Below, piece after piece: positions 23,500 to 35,679 of a stretch of DNA of 64,000 bases; within the stretch, counting starts at the first letter, position 1; every line of letters begins with the position of its first letter. The stretch lies in NCBI GenBank assembly GCA_964036045.1, contig OZ038380.1, positions 167,283,872 through 167,347,871 of the forward strand, read 5' to 3'. The position numbers and the translations under genes were made by a program. This DNA comes from Eutreptiella sp. 'Long Island Sound 2002'. Its lineage: Eukaryota > Euglenozoa > Euglenophyceae > Eutreptiales > Eutreptiaceae. Under the pieces are notes generated by a model that was given only the letters and a program-made list of their open reading frames with translations, was not told the origin of the DNA and did no database searches.

Positions 23500-26400
23500 G
23501 AGCCGGATTAAGTGGTGTGGTCCGGTGAGGGAGCCGGGTTAAATGGTGTGGTCCGGTGTGGGACCCGGATTAAATGGTGTGGTCCGGTGTGGGAGCCGGG
23601 TTAAGTGATGTGGTCCGGTGTGGGAGCCGGATTAAATGGTGTGGTCCGGTGTGGGAGCCGGATCAAATGGTGTGGTCCGGTGTGGGAGCCGGGTTAAGTG
23701 GTGTGGTCCGGTGTGGGAGCCGGGTTACGTGGTGTGGTCCGGTGTGGGAGCCGAATTAAGTGGTGTGGTCCGGTGTGGGAGCCGGGTTAAGTGGTGTGGT
23801 CCGGTGTGGGAGCCGGGTTAAGTCGTGTGGTCCGGAGTGGGAGCCGGATTAAATGGTGTGGTCCGGTGTGGGAGCCGGGTTAAGTGCCGGGGTCTGGTGT
23901 GGGAGCCGGGTTAAGTGGTGTGGTCCGGTGTTGGAGCCGGGTTAAATGTTGTGGTCCGGTGTGGGAGCCGGGTTAAGTGGTGTGGTCCGGTGTGGGAGCT
24001 GGGTTAAGTGGTGTGGTCCGGTGTGGGAGCCGGATTAAATGGTGTGGTCCGGTGTGGGAGCCGGGTTAAGTGGTGTGGTCCGGTGTGGGAGCCGGATTAA
24101 ATGGTGTGGTCCGGTGTGGGAGCCGGGTTAAGTGGTGTGGTCCGGTGTGGGAGCCGGGTTAAGTGGTGTGGTCCGGTGTGGGAGCCGGATTAAGTGGTGT
24201 GGTCCGGTGAGGGAGCCGGGTTAAGTGGTGTGGTCCGGTGTGGGAGCCGGATTAAATGGTGTGGTCCGGTGTTGGAGCCGGAGTAAATGGTGTGGTCCGG
24301 TGTGGGAGCCGGGTTAAGTGGTGTGGTCCGGTGTTGGAGCCGGATTAAATGGTGTGGTCCGGTGTGGGAGCCGGGTTAAGTGGTGTGGTCCGGTGTGGGA
24401 GCCGGGTTAAGTGGTGTGGTCCGGTGTGGGGGCCGGATTAAGTGGTGTGGTCCGGTGTGGGAGCCGGGTTAAGTGGTGTGGTCCGGTGTGGGAGCCGGGT
24501 TAAGTGGTGTGGTCCGGTGTGGGAGGCGGATTAAATGGTGTGGTCCGGTGTTGGAGCCGGGTTAAGTGCCAGGGTCTGGTGTGGGAGCCGGGTTAAGTGG
24601 TGTGGTCCGGTGTTGGAGCCGGGTTAAATGGTGTGGTCCGGTGTGGGAGCCGGGTTAAGTGGTGTGGTCCGGTGTGGGAGCCGGGTTAAGTGGTGTGGTC
24701 CGGTGTGGGAGCCGGATTAAATGGTGTGGTCCGGTGTGGGAGCCGGGTTAAGTGGTGTGGTCCGGTGTGGGAGCCGGGTTAAGTGGTGTGGTCCGGTGTG
24801 GGAGCCGGGTTAAGTGGTGCGGTCCGGTGTGGGAGCCGGGTTAAGTGGTGTGGTCCGGTGTGGGAGCCGGGTTAAGTGGTGTGGTCCGGTGTGGAAGCCG
24901 GGTTAAGTGGTGTGGTCCGGTGTGGGAGCCGGGTTAAGTGGTGTGGTCCGGTGTGGGAGCCGGATTAAATGGTGTGGTCCGGTGTGGGAGCCGGGTTAAG
25001 TGGTGTGGTCCGGTGTGGGAGGCGGATTAAATGGTGTGGTCCGGTGTTGGAGCCGGGTTAAGTGCCGGGGTCCGGTGTGGGAGCCGGATTAAGTGGTGTG
25101 GTCCGGTGTGGGAGCCGGGTTAAGTGGTATGGTCCGGTGTGGGAGCCGGATTAAGTGGTGTGGTCCAGTGTGGGAGCCGGGTCAAGTGGTGTGGTCCGGT
25201 GTGGGAGCCGGGTGAAATGGTGTGGTCCGGTGTGGGAGCCGGGTTAAGTGGTGTGGTCCGGTGTGGGAGCCGGATTAAGTGGTGTGGTCCGGTGTGGGAG
25301 CCGGGTTAAATGGTGTGGTCCGGTGTGGGAGCCGGGTTAAGTGGTGTGGTCCGGTGTGGGAGCCGGGTTAAGTGGTGTGGTCCGGTGTGGGAGGCGGGTT
25401 AAGTGGTGTGGTCCGGTGTGGGAGCCGGGTTAAGTGGTGTGGTCCGGTGTGGGAGCCGGGTTAAGTGGTATGGTCCGGTGTGGGAGCCGGATTAAGTGGT
25501 GTGGTCCGGTGTGGGAGCCGGGTTAAGTGGTGTGGTCGTGTGTGGGAGCCGGGTTAAGTGGTGTGGTCCGGTGTGGGAGCCGGATTAAGTGGTGTGGTCC
25601 GGTGAGGGGGGCGGGTTAAGTGGTGTGGTCCGGTGTGGGACCCGGATTAAATGGTGTGGTCCGGTGTGGGAGCCGGGTTAAGTGGTGTGGTCCGGTGTGG
25701 GAGCCGGATTAAATGGTGTGGTCCGGTGTGGGAGCCGGATCAAATGGTGTGGTCCGGTGTGGGAGCCGGGTTAAGTGGTGTGGTCCGGTGTGGGAGCCGG
25801 GTTACGTGGTGTGGTCCGGTGTGGGAGCCGGGTTAAGTCGTGTGGTCCGGAGTGGGAGCCGGATTAAATGGTGTGGTCCGGTGTGGGAGCCGGGTTAAGT
25901 CGTGTGGTCCGGAGTGGGAGCCGGATTAAATGGTGTGGTCCGGTGTGGGAGCCGGGTTAAGTGGTGTGGTCCGGTGTGGGAGCCGGATTAAGTGGTGTGG
26001 TCCGGTGAGGGAGGCGGGTTAAGTGGTGTGGTCCGGTGTGGGACCCGGATTAAATGGTGTGGTCCGGTGTGGGAGCCGGGTTAAGTGGTGTGGTCCGGTG
26101 TGGGAGCCGGATTAAATGGTGTGGTCCGGTGTGGGAGCCGGGTTAAGTGGTGTGGTCCGCTGTGGGAGCCGGATTAAGTGGTGTGGTCCGGTGTGGGAGC
26201 CGGGTTAAGTGGTGTGGTCCGGTGTGGGAGCCGGGTTAAGTCGTGTGGTCCGGAGTGGGAGCCGGATTAAATGGTGTGGTCCGGTGTGGGAGCCGGGTTA
26301 AGTGCCGGGGTCTGGTGTGGGAGCCGGGTTAAGTGGTGTGGTCCGGTGTTGGAGCCGGGTTAAATGTTGTGGTCCGGTGTGGGAGCCGGGTTAAGTGGTG

Positions 26401-29400
26401 TGGTCCGGTGTGGGAGCCGGGTTAAGTGGTGTGGTCCGGTGTGGGAGCCGGATTAAATGGTGTGGTCCGGTGTGGGAGCCGGGTTAAGTGGTGTGGTCCG
26501 GTGTGGGAGCCGGGTTAAGTGGTGTGGTCCGGTGTGGGAGCCGGATCAAGTGGTGTGGTCCGGTGAGGGAGCCGGGTTAAGTGGTGTGGTCCTGTGTGGG
26601 AGCTGGATTAAATGGTGTGGTCCGGTGTGGGAGCCGGGTTAAGTGGTGTGGTCCGGTGTGGGAGCCGGATTAAATGGTGTGGTCCGGTGTGGGAGCCGGA
26701 TTAAATGGTGTGGTCCGGTGTGGGAGCCGGGTTAAGTGGTGTGGTCCGGTGTGGGAGCCGGATTAAGTGGTGTGGTCCGGTGTGGAAGCCGGGTTAAGTG
26801 GTGTGGTCCGGTGTGGGAGCCGGGTTAAGTGGTGTGGTTCGTGTGGGAGCCGAATTAAATGGTGTGGTCCAATGTGGGAGCCGGGTTAAGTGCCGGGGTC
26901 TGGTGTGGGAGCCGGGTTAAGTGGTGTGGTCCGGTGTTGGAGCCGGGTTAAATGGTGTGGTCCGGTGTGGGAGCCGGGTTAAGTGGTGTGGTCCGGTGTG
27001 GGAGCCGGGTTAAGTGGTGTGGTCCGGTGTGGGAGCCGGATTAAATGGTGTGGTCCGGTGTGGGAGCCGGGTTAAGTGGTGTGGTCCGGTGTGGGAGCCA
27101 GGTTAGGTGGTGTGGTCCGGTGTGGGAGCCGGGTTAAGTGGTGTGGTCCGGTGTGGGAGCCGGTTTAAGTGGTGTGGTCCGGTGTGGGAGCCGGGTTAAG
27201 TGGTGTGGTCTGGTGTGGGAGCCGGGTTAAGTGGTGTGGTCCGGTGTGGGAGCCGGCTTAAGTGGTGTGGTCCGGTGTGGGAGCCGGATTAAATGGTGTG
27301 GTCCGGTGTGGGAGCCGGGTTAAGTGGTGTGGTCCGGTGTGGGAGGCGGATTAAATGGTGTGGTCCGGTGTTGGAGCCGGGTTAAGTGCCGGGGTCCGGT
27401 GTGGGAGCCGGGTTAAGTGGTGTGGTCCGGTGTTGGAGCCGGGTTAAATGGTGTGGTCCGGTGTGGGAGCCGGGTTAAGTGGTGTGGTCCGGTGTGGGAG
27501 CCGGGTTAAGTGGTGTGGTCCGGTGTGGGAGCCGGATTAAATGGTGTGGTCCGGTGTGGGAGCCGGGTTAAGTGGTGTGGTCCGGTGTGGGAGCCGGGTT
27601 AAGTGGTGTGGTCCGGTGTGGGAGCCGGGTTAAGTGGTGTGGTCCGGTGTGGGAGCCGGGTTAAGTGGTGTGGTCCGGTGTGGGAGCCGGGTTAAGTGGT
27701 GTGGTCCGGTGTGGGAGCCGGGTTAAGTGGTGTGGTCCGGTGTGGGAGCCGGGTTAAGTGGTGTGGTCCGGTGTGGGAGCCGGGTTAAGTGGTGTGGTCC
27801 AGTGTGGGAGCCGGGTTAAGTGGTGTGGTCCGGTGTGGGAGCCGGGTTAAGTGGTGTGGTCCGGTGTGGGAGCCGGGTTAACTGGTGTGGTCCGGTGTGG
27901 GAGCCGGGTTAAGTGGTGTGGTCCGGTGTGGGAGCCGGATTAAGTGGTATGGTCCGGTGTGGGAGCCGGATTAAGTGGTGTGGTCCGGTGTGGGAGCCGG
28001 GTTAAGTGGTGTGGTCGTGTGTGGGAGCCGGGTTAAGTGGTGTGGTCCGGTGTGGGAGCCGGATTAAGTGGTGTGGTCCGGTGAGGGAGGCGGGTTAAGT
28101 GGTGTGGTCCGGTGTGGGACCCGGATTAAATGGTGTGGTCCGGTGTGGGAGCCGGGTTAAGTGGTGTGGTCCGGTGTGGGAGCCGGATTAAGTGGTGTGG
28201 TCCGGTGTGGGAGCCGGGTTAAGTGGTGTGGTCCGGTGTGGGAGCCGGGTTAAGTGGTGTGGTCCGGTGTGGGAGCCGGGTTAAGTGGTATGGTCCGGTG
28301 TGGGAGCCGGATTAAGTGGTGTGGTCCGGTGTGGGAGCCGGGTTAAGTGGTGTGGTCGTGTGTGGGAGCCGGGTTAAGTGGTGTGGTCCAGTGTGGGAGC
28401 CGGATTAAATGGTGTGGTCCGGTGTGGGAGCCGGGTTAAGTGGTGTGGTCCGGTGTGGGAGCCGGATTAAATGGTGTGGTCCGGTGTGGGAGCCGGATCA
28501 AATGGTGTGGTCCGGTGTGGGAGCCGGGTTAAGTGGTGTGGTCCGGTGTGGGAGCCGGGTTAAGTGGTGTGGTCCGGTGTGGGAGCCGGGTTAAGTCGTG
28601 TGGTCCGGAGTGGGAGCGGGATTAAATGGTGTGGTGCGGTGTGGGAGCCGGGTTAAGTGCCGGGGTCTGGTGTGGGAGCCGGGTTAAGTGGTGTGGTCCG
28701 GTGTGGGAGCCGGGTTAAGTGGTGTGGTCCGGTGTGGGAGCCGGGTTAAGTGGTGTGGTCCGGTGTGGGAGCCGGATTAAATGGTGTGGTCCGGTGTGGG
28801 AGCCGGGTTAAGTGGTGTGGTCCGGTGTGGGAGCCGGGTTAAGTGGTGTGGTCCGGTGTGGGAGCCGGATCAAGTGGTGTGGTCCGGTGAGGGAGCCGGG
28901 TTAAGTGGTGTGGTCCTGTGTGGGAGCCGGATTAAATGGTGTGGTCCGGTGTGGGAGCCGGGTTAAGTGGTGTGGTCCGGTGTGGGAGCCGGATTAAATG
29001 GTGTGGTCCGGTGTGGGAGCCGGATTAAATGGTGTGGTCCGGTGTGGGAGCCGGGTTAAGTGGTGTGGTCCGGTGTGGGAGCCGGATTAAGTGGTGTGGT
29101 CCGGTGTGGAAGCCGGGTTAAGTGGTGTGGTCCGGTGTGGGAGCCGGGTTAAGTGGTGTGGTTCGGTGTGGGAGCCGGATTAAATGGTGTGGTCCAATGT
29201 GGGAGCCGGGTTAAGTGCCGGGGTCTGGTGTGGGAGCCGGGTTAAGTGGTGTGGTCCGGTGTGGGAGCCGGGTTAAGTGGTGTGGTCCGGTGTGGGAGCC
29301 GGGTTAAGTGGTGTGGTCCGGTGTGGGAGCCGGATTAAATGGTGTGGATCGGTGTGGGAGCCGGGTTAAGTGGTGTGGTCCGGTGTGGGAGCCGGGTTAA

Positions 29401-29440
29401 GTGGTGTGGTCCGGTGTGGGAGCCGGGTTAAGTGCCGGGG
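23500..29440 (+). repeat. Domain with GCCGGGGTC and GTGTTGGAGCC units; internal ~2.3-2.8 kb duplications
   Basis: A new variant set begins near 23.9 kb: GTGCCGGGGTCTGG-type units and GTGTTGGAGCC units. Similar stretches recur at 23,574 and 25,651 (2,077 bp, 67 units), at 25,651 and 28,409 (2,758 bp) and at 26,457 and 28,781 (2,324 bp). The last two are each one base short of a multiple of 31. The missing base is near 26,839, where GGTTCGTGTGGG replaces a unit with one more G. The equivalent unit at 29,161 is full length, so this deletion came after the duplication. Confidence 0.75.
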
Positions 29441-29569
29441 TCCGGTGTGGGAGCCGGGTTAAGTGGTGTGGTCCGGTGTGGGAGCCGGGTTAAGTGGTGT
29501 GGTCCGGTGTGGGAGCCGGGTTAAGTTGTGTGGTCCGGTGTGGGAGCCGGGTTAAGTGGTGTGGTCCGG

Positions 29570-30180
29570 TGTGGGAGCCGGATTAAATGGTGTGGTCCGG
29601 TGTGGGAGCCGGATTAAGTGGTGTGGTCCGGTGTGGGAGCCGGGTTAAGTGGTGTGGTCCGGTGTGGGAGCCGGGTTAAGTGGTGTGGTCCGGTGTGGGA
29701 GCCGGGTTAAGTGGTGTGGTCCGGTGTGGGAGCCGGGTTAAGTGGTGTGGTCCGGTGTGGGAGCCGGGTTAAGTGGTGTGGTCCGGTGTGGGAGCCGGGT
29801 TAAGTGGTGTGGTCCGGTGTGGGAGCCGGGACAAGTGGTGTGGTCCGGTGTGGGAGCCGGGTTAAGTGGTGTGGTCCGGTGTGGGAGCCGGATTAAATGG
29901 TGTGGTCCGGTGTGGGAGCCGGATTAAGTGGTGTGGTCCGGTGTGGGAGCCGGGTTAAGTGGTGTGGTCCGGTGTGGGAGCCGGGTTAAGTGGTGTGGTC
30001 CGGTGTGGGAGCCGGGTTAAGTGGTGTGGTCCGGTGTGGGAGCCGGGTTAAGTGGTGTGGTCCGGTGTGGGAGCCGGGTTAAGTGGTGTGGTCCGGTGTG
30101 GGAGCCGGGTTAAGTGGTGTGGTCCGGTGTGGGAGCCGGGACAAGTGGTGTGGTCCGGTGTGGGAGCCGGGTTAAGTGGT
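29570..30180 (+). repeat. 310-bp tandem duplication (10 units, 2 copies)
   Basis: The segment containing the unusual GCCGGGACAAGTGG unit at 29,828 recurs at 30,138, an offset of 310 bp. The paired GGATTAAATGG and GGATTAAGTGG units near 29,575 recur near 29,885. This is among the shortest clear higher-order duplications in the array. Confidence 0.85.
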
Positions 30181-31329
30181 GTGGTCCGGTGTGGGAGCCG
30201 GGTTAAGTGGTGTGGTCCGTTGTGGGAGCCGGGTTAAGTGGTATGGTCCGGTGTGGGAGCCGGGTTAAGTGGTGTGGTCCGGTGTGGGAGCCGGGTTAAG
30301 TGGTGTGGTCCGGTGTGGGAGCCGGGTTAAGTGGTGTGGTCCGGTGTGGGAGCCGAATTAAGTGGTGTGGGCCGGTGAGGGAGCCGGGTTAAGTGGTGTG
30401 GTCCGTTGTGGGAGCCAGATTAAATGGTGTGGTCCGGTGTGGGAGCCGGGTTAAGTGGTGTGGTCCGGTGTGGGAGCCGGATTAAATGGTGTGGTCTGGT
30501 GTGGGAGCCGGATTAGATGGTGTGGTCCGGTGTGGGAGCCGGGTTAAGTGGTGTGGTCCGGTGTGGGAGCCGGATTAAATGGTGTGGTCCGGTGTGGGAG
30601 CCGGGTTAAGTGGTGTGGTCCGGTGTGGGAGCCGGGTTAAGTGGTGTGGTCCGGTGTGGGAGCCGGATTAAATGGTGTGGTCCGGTGTGGGAGCCGGGTT
30701 AAGTGGTGTGGTCCGGTGAGGGAGCCGGGTTAAGTGGTGTGGTCCGGTGTGGGAGCCGGGTTAAGTGGTGTGGTCCGGTGTGGGAGCCGGGTTAAGTGGT
30801 GTGGTCCGGTGTGGGAGCCGGATTAAGTGGTGCGGTCCGGTGTGGGAGCCGGATTAGATGGTGTGGTCCGGTGTGGGAGCCGGGTTAAGTGGTGTGGTCC
30901 GGTGTGGGAGCCGGATTAAATGGTGTGGTCCGGTGTGGGAGCCAGGTTAAGTGGTGTGGTCCGGTGTGGGAGCCGGGTTAAGTGGTGTGGTCCGGTGTGG
31001 GAGCCGGGTTAAGTGGTGTGGTCCGGTGTGGGAGCCGGATTAAATGGTGTGGTCCGGTGTGGGAGCCGGATTAAATGGTGTGGTCCGGTGTGGGAGCCGG
31101 GTTAAGTGGTGTGGTCCGGTGTGGGAGACGTGTTAAGTGGCGTGGTCCGGTGTGGGAGCCGGGTTAAGTGGTGTGGTCCGGTGTGGGAGCCGGGTTAAGT
31201 GGTGTGGTCCGGTGTGGGAGCCGGGTTAAGTGGTGTGGTCCGGTGTGGGAGCCGGGTTAAATGGTGTGGTCCGGTGTGGGAGCCGGGTTAAGTGGTGTGG
31301 TCCGGTGTGGGAGCCGGATTAAGTGGTGT

Positions 31330-32480
31330 GGTCCGCTGTGGGAGCCGGGTTAAGTGGTGTGGTCCGGTGTGGGAGCCGGGTTAGGTGGTATGGTCCGGTG
31401 TGGGAGCCGGATTAAGTGGTGTGGTCCGGTGTGGGAGCCGGGTTAAGTGGTGTGGTCCGGTGTGGGAGCCGGGTTAAGTGGTGTGGTCCGGTGTGGGAGC
31501 CGGATTAAGTGGTGTGGTCCGGTGTGGGAGCCGGGTTAAGTGGTGTGGTCCGGTGTGGGAGCCGGGTTAAGTGGTGTGGTCCGGTGTGGGAGCCGGATTA
31601 AATGGTGTGGTCCGGTGTGGGAGCCGGGTTAAGTGGTGTGGTCCGGTGTGGGAGCCGGGTTAAGTGGTGTGGTCAGGTGTGGGAGCCGGGTTAAGTGGTG
31701 TGGTCCGGTGTGGGAGCCGGGTTAAGTGGTGTGGTCCGGTGTGGGAGCCGGATTAAATGGTGTGGTCCGGTGTGGGAGCCGGATTAAATGGTGTGGTCCG
31801 GTGTGGGAGCCGGGTTAAGTGGTGTGGTCCGGTGTGGGGGCCGGGTTAAGTGGTGTGGTCCGGTGTGGGAGCCGGATTAAGTGGTGTGGTCCGGTGTGGG
31901 AGCCGGATTAAATGGTGTGGTCCGGTGTGGGAGCCGGGTTAAGTGGTGTGGTCCGGTGTGGGAGCCGGGTTAAGTGGTGTGGTCCGGTGTGGGAGCCGGG
32001 TTAAGTGGTGTGGTCCGGTGTGGGAGCCGGGTTAGGTGGTATGGTCCGGTGTGGGAGCCGGATTAAGTGGTGTGGTCCGGTGTGGGAGCCGGGTTAAGTG
32101 GTGTGGTCCGGTGTGGGAGCCGGGTTAAGTGGTGTGGTCCGGTGTGGGAGCCGGATTAAGTGGTGTGGTCCGGTGTGGGAGCCGGGTTAAGTGGTGTGGT
32201 CCGGTGTGGGAGCCGGGTTAAGTGGTGTGGTCCGGTGTGGGAGCCGGATTAAATGGTGTGGTCCGGTGTGGGAGCCGGGTTAAGTGGTGTGGTCCGGTGT
32301 GGGAGCCGGGTTAAGTGGTGTGGTCCGGTGTGGGAGCCGGGTTAAGTGGTGTGGTCCGGTGTGGGAGCCGGGTTAAGTGGTGTGGTCCGGTGTGGGAGCC
32401 GGATTAAACGGTGTGGTCCGGTGTGGGAGCCGGATTAAATGGTGTGGTCCGGTGTGGGAGCCGGGTTAAGTGGTGTGGTC
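31330..32480 (+). repeat. 651-bp tandem duplication (21 units)
   Basis: TTAGGTGGTATGG occurs at 31,381 and 32,032, an offset of 651 bp (21 x 31). A GGATTAAATGG unit follows at 31,601/32,252, and a doublet of such units lies at about 31,751/32,402. The match fades near 31,830 and 32,480. Confidence 0.8.
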
Positions 32481-34599
32481 CAGTGTGGGAGCCGGGTTAA
32501 GTGGTGTGGTCCGGTGTGGGAGCCGGGTTAAGTGGTGTGGTCCGGTGTGGGAGCCGGATTAAATCATGTGGTCCGGTGTGGGAGCCGGGTTAAGTGGTGT
32601 GGTCCGGTGTGGGAGCCGGGTTAAGTGGTGTGGTCCGGTGTGGGAGCCGGGTTAAGTGGTGTGGTCCGGTGTGGGAGCCGGGTTAAGTGGTGTGGTCCGG
32701 TGTGGGAGCCGGGTTAAGTGGTGTGGTCCGGTGTGGGAGCCGGGTTAAGTGGTGTGGTCCGGTGTGGGAGCCGGGTTAAGTGGTGTGGTCCGGTGTGGGA
32801 GCCGGGTTAAGTGGTGTGGTCCGGTGTGGTAGCCGGATTAAATGGTGTGGTCCGGTGTGGGAGCCGGGTTAAGTGGTGTGGTCCGGTGTGGGAGCCGGAT
32901 TAAGTGGTGGAGTCCAGTGTGGGAGCCGGGTTCAGTGGTGTGGTCCAATGTGGGAGCTGGGTTAAGTGGTGTGGTCCGGTGTGGGAGCCGGGTTAAGTGG
33001 TGTGGTCCGGTGTGGGAGCCGGATTAAGTGGTGTGGTCCGGTGTGGGAGCCGGGTTAAGTGGTGTGGTCCGGTGTGGGAGCCGGGTTAAATGGTGTGGTC
33101 CGGTGTGGGAGCCGGGTTAAGTGGTGTGGTCCGGTGTGGGAGGCGGATTAAATGGTGTGGTCCGGTGTTGGAGCCGGGTTAAGTGGTGTGGTCCGGTGTG
33201 GGAGCCGGATTAAGTGGTGTGGTCCGGTGTGGGAGCCGGGTTAAGTGGTGTGGTCCGGTATGGGAGCCGGGTTAAGTGGTGTGGTCCGGTGTGGGAGCCG
33301 GATTAAATGGTGTGGTCCGGTGTGGGAGCCGGGTTAAGCGGTGTGGTCCGGTGTGGGAGCCGGATTAAATGGTGTGGTCCGGTGTGGGAGCCGGATTAAA
33401 TGGTGTGGTCCGGTGTGGGAGCCGGGTTAAGTGGTGTGGTCCGGTGTGGGAGCCGGGTTAAGTGGTGTGGTCCGGTGTGGGAGCCGGGTTAAGTGGTGTG
33501 GTCCGGTGTGGGAGCCGGATTAAATGGTGTGGTCCGGTGTGGGAGCCGGGTTAAGTGCCGAGGTCTGGTGTGGGAGCCGGGTTAAATGGTGTGGTCCGGT
33601 GTGGGAGCCGGATTAAATGGTGTGGTCCGGTGTGGGAGCCGGATTAAGTGGTGTGGTCCGGTGTGGGAGCCGGGTTAAGTGGTGTGGTCCGGTGTGGGAG
33701 CCGGATTAAATGGTGTGGTCCGGTGTGGGAGCCGGGTTAAGTGCCGAGGTCTGGTGTGGGAGCCGGGTTAAATGGTGTGGTCCGGTGTCGGAGCCGGATT
33801 AAGTGGTGTGGTCCGGTGTGGGAGCCGGATTAAGTGGTGTGGTCCGGTGAGTGAGCCGGGTTAAGTGGTGTGGTCCGGTGTGGGAGCCGGATTAAATAGT
33901 GTGGTCCGGTGTGGGAGCCGGGTTAAGTGGTGTGGTCCGGTGTGGGAGCCGGATTAAATGGTGTGGTCCGGTGTGGGAGCCGGATTAAATGGTGTGGTCC
34001 GGTGTGGGAGCCGGGTTAAGTGGTGTGGTCCGGTGTGGGAGCCGGGTTAAGTGGTGTGGTCCGGTGTGGGAGCCGGGTTAAGTGGTGTGGTCCGGTGTGG
34101 GAGCCGGATTAAATGGTGTGGTCCGGTGTGGGAGCCGGGTTAAGTGCCGAGGTCTGGTGTGGGAGCCGGGTTAAGTGGTGTGGTCCGGTGTGGGAGCCGG
34201 GTTAAGTGGTGTGGTCCGGTGTGGTAGCCGGAGTAAATGGTGTGGTCCGGTGTGGGAGCCGGGTTAAGTGGTGTCGTCCGGTGTGGGAGCCGGGTTAAGT
34301 GGTGTGGTGCGGTGTGGGAGCAGGATGAAGTGGTGTGGTCCGGTGTGGGAGCCGGGTTAAGTGGTGTGGTCCGGTGTGGGAGCCGGATTAAATGGTGTGG
34401 TCCGGTGTGGGAGCCGGATTAAATGGTGTGGTCCGGGGTGGGAGCCGGGTTAAGTGGTGTGGTCCGGTGTGGGGGCCGGGTTAAGTGGTGTGGTCCGGTG
34501 TGGGAGCCGGATTAAGTGGTGTGGTCCGGTGTGGGAGCCGGGTTAAGTGGTGTGGTCCGGTGTGGGAGCCGGGTTAAGTGGTGTGGTCCGGTGTGGGAG

Positions 34600-35320
34600 C
34601 CGGATTAAATGGTGTGGTCCGGTGTGGGAGCCGGGTTAAGTGCCGGGGTCTGGTGTGGGAGCCGGGTTAAGTGGTGTGGTCCGGTGTGGGAGCCGGGTTA
34701 AGTGGTGTGGTCCAGTGTGGTAGCCGGATTAAATGGTGTGGTCCGGTGTGGGAGCCGGGTTAAGTGGTGTGGTCCGGTGTGGGAGCCGGGTTAAGTGGTG
34801 TGGTCCGGTGTGGGAGCCGGATTAAGTGGTGTGGTCCGGTGTGGGAGCCGGGTTAAGTGGTGTGGTCCGGTGTGGGAGCCGGATTAAGTGGTGTGGTCCG
34901 GTGTGGGAGCCGGGTTAAGTGGTGTGGTCCAGTGTGGGAGCCGGGTTAAGTGGTGTGGTCCGGTGTGGGAGCCGGATTAAATGGTGTGGTCCGGTGTGGG
35001 AGCCGGGTTAAGTGCCGGGGTCTGGTGTGGGAGCCGGGTTAAGTGGTGTGGTCCGGTGTGGGAGCCGGGTTAAGTGGTGTGGTCCGGTGTGGTAGCCGGA
35101 TTAAAAGGTGTGGTCCGGTGTGGGAGCCGGGTTAAGTGGTGTGGTCCGGTGTGGGAGCCGGGTTAAGTGGTGTGGTCCGGTGTGGGAGCCGGATTAAGTG
35201 GTGTGGTCCGGTGTGGGAGCCGGGTTAAGTGGTGTGGTCCGGTGTGGGAGCCGGATTAAGTGGTGTGGTCCGGTGTGGGAGCCGGATTAAATGGTGTGGT
35301 CCGGTGTGGGAGCCGGGTTA
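34600..35320 (+). repeat. 372-bp tandem duplication (12 units)
   Basis: The GTGCCGGGG unit recurs at 34,641 and 35,013, and the GTGGTAGCCGG unit at 34,721 and 35,093, both 372 bp apart. Just upstream the related GTGCCGAGG variant recurs at 33,556, 33,742 and 34,145 (186 and 403 bp), so this zone has expanded in several small steps. Confidence 0.8.
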
Positions 35321-35679
35321 AGTGGTGTGGTCCGGTGTGGGAGCCGGGTTAAGTGGTGTGGTCCGGTGTGGGAGCCGGATTAAGTGGTGGGGTCTAATGA
35401 GGGAGCCGGGTTAAGTGGTGTGGTCCGGTGTGGGAGCCGGATTAAATGGTGTGGTCCGGTGTGGGAGCCGGGTTAAGTGGTGAGGTCCGGTGTGGGAGCC
35501 GGATTAAATGGTGTGGTCCGGTGTGGGAGCCGGATTAAATGGTGTGGTCCGGTGTGGGAGCCGGGTTAAGTGGTGTGGTCCGGTGTGGGAGCCGGGTTAA
35601 GTGGTGTGGTCCGGTGTGGGAGCCGGATTAAGTGGTGTGGTCCGGTTTGGGAGCCGGGTTAAGTGGTGTGGTCCGGTGT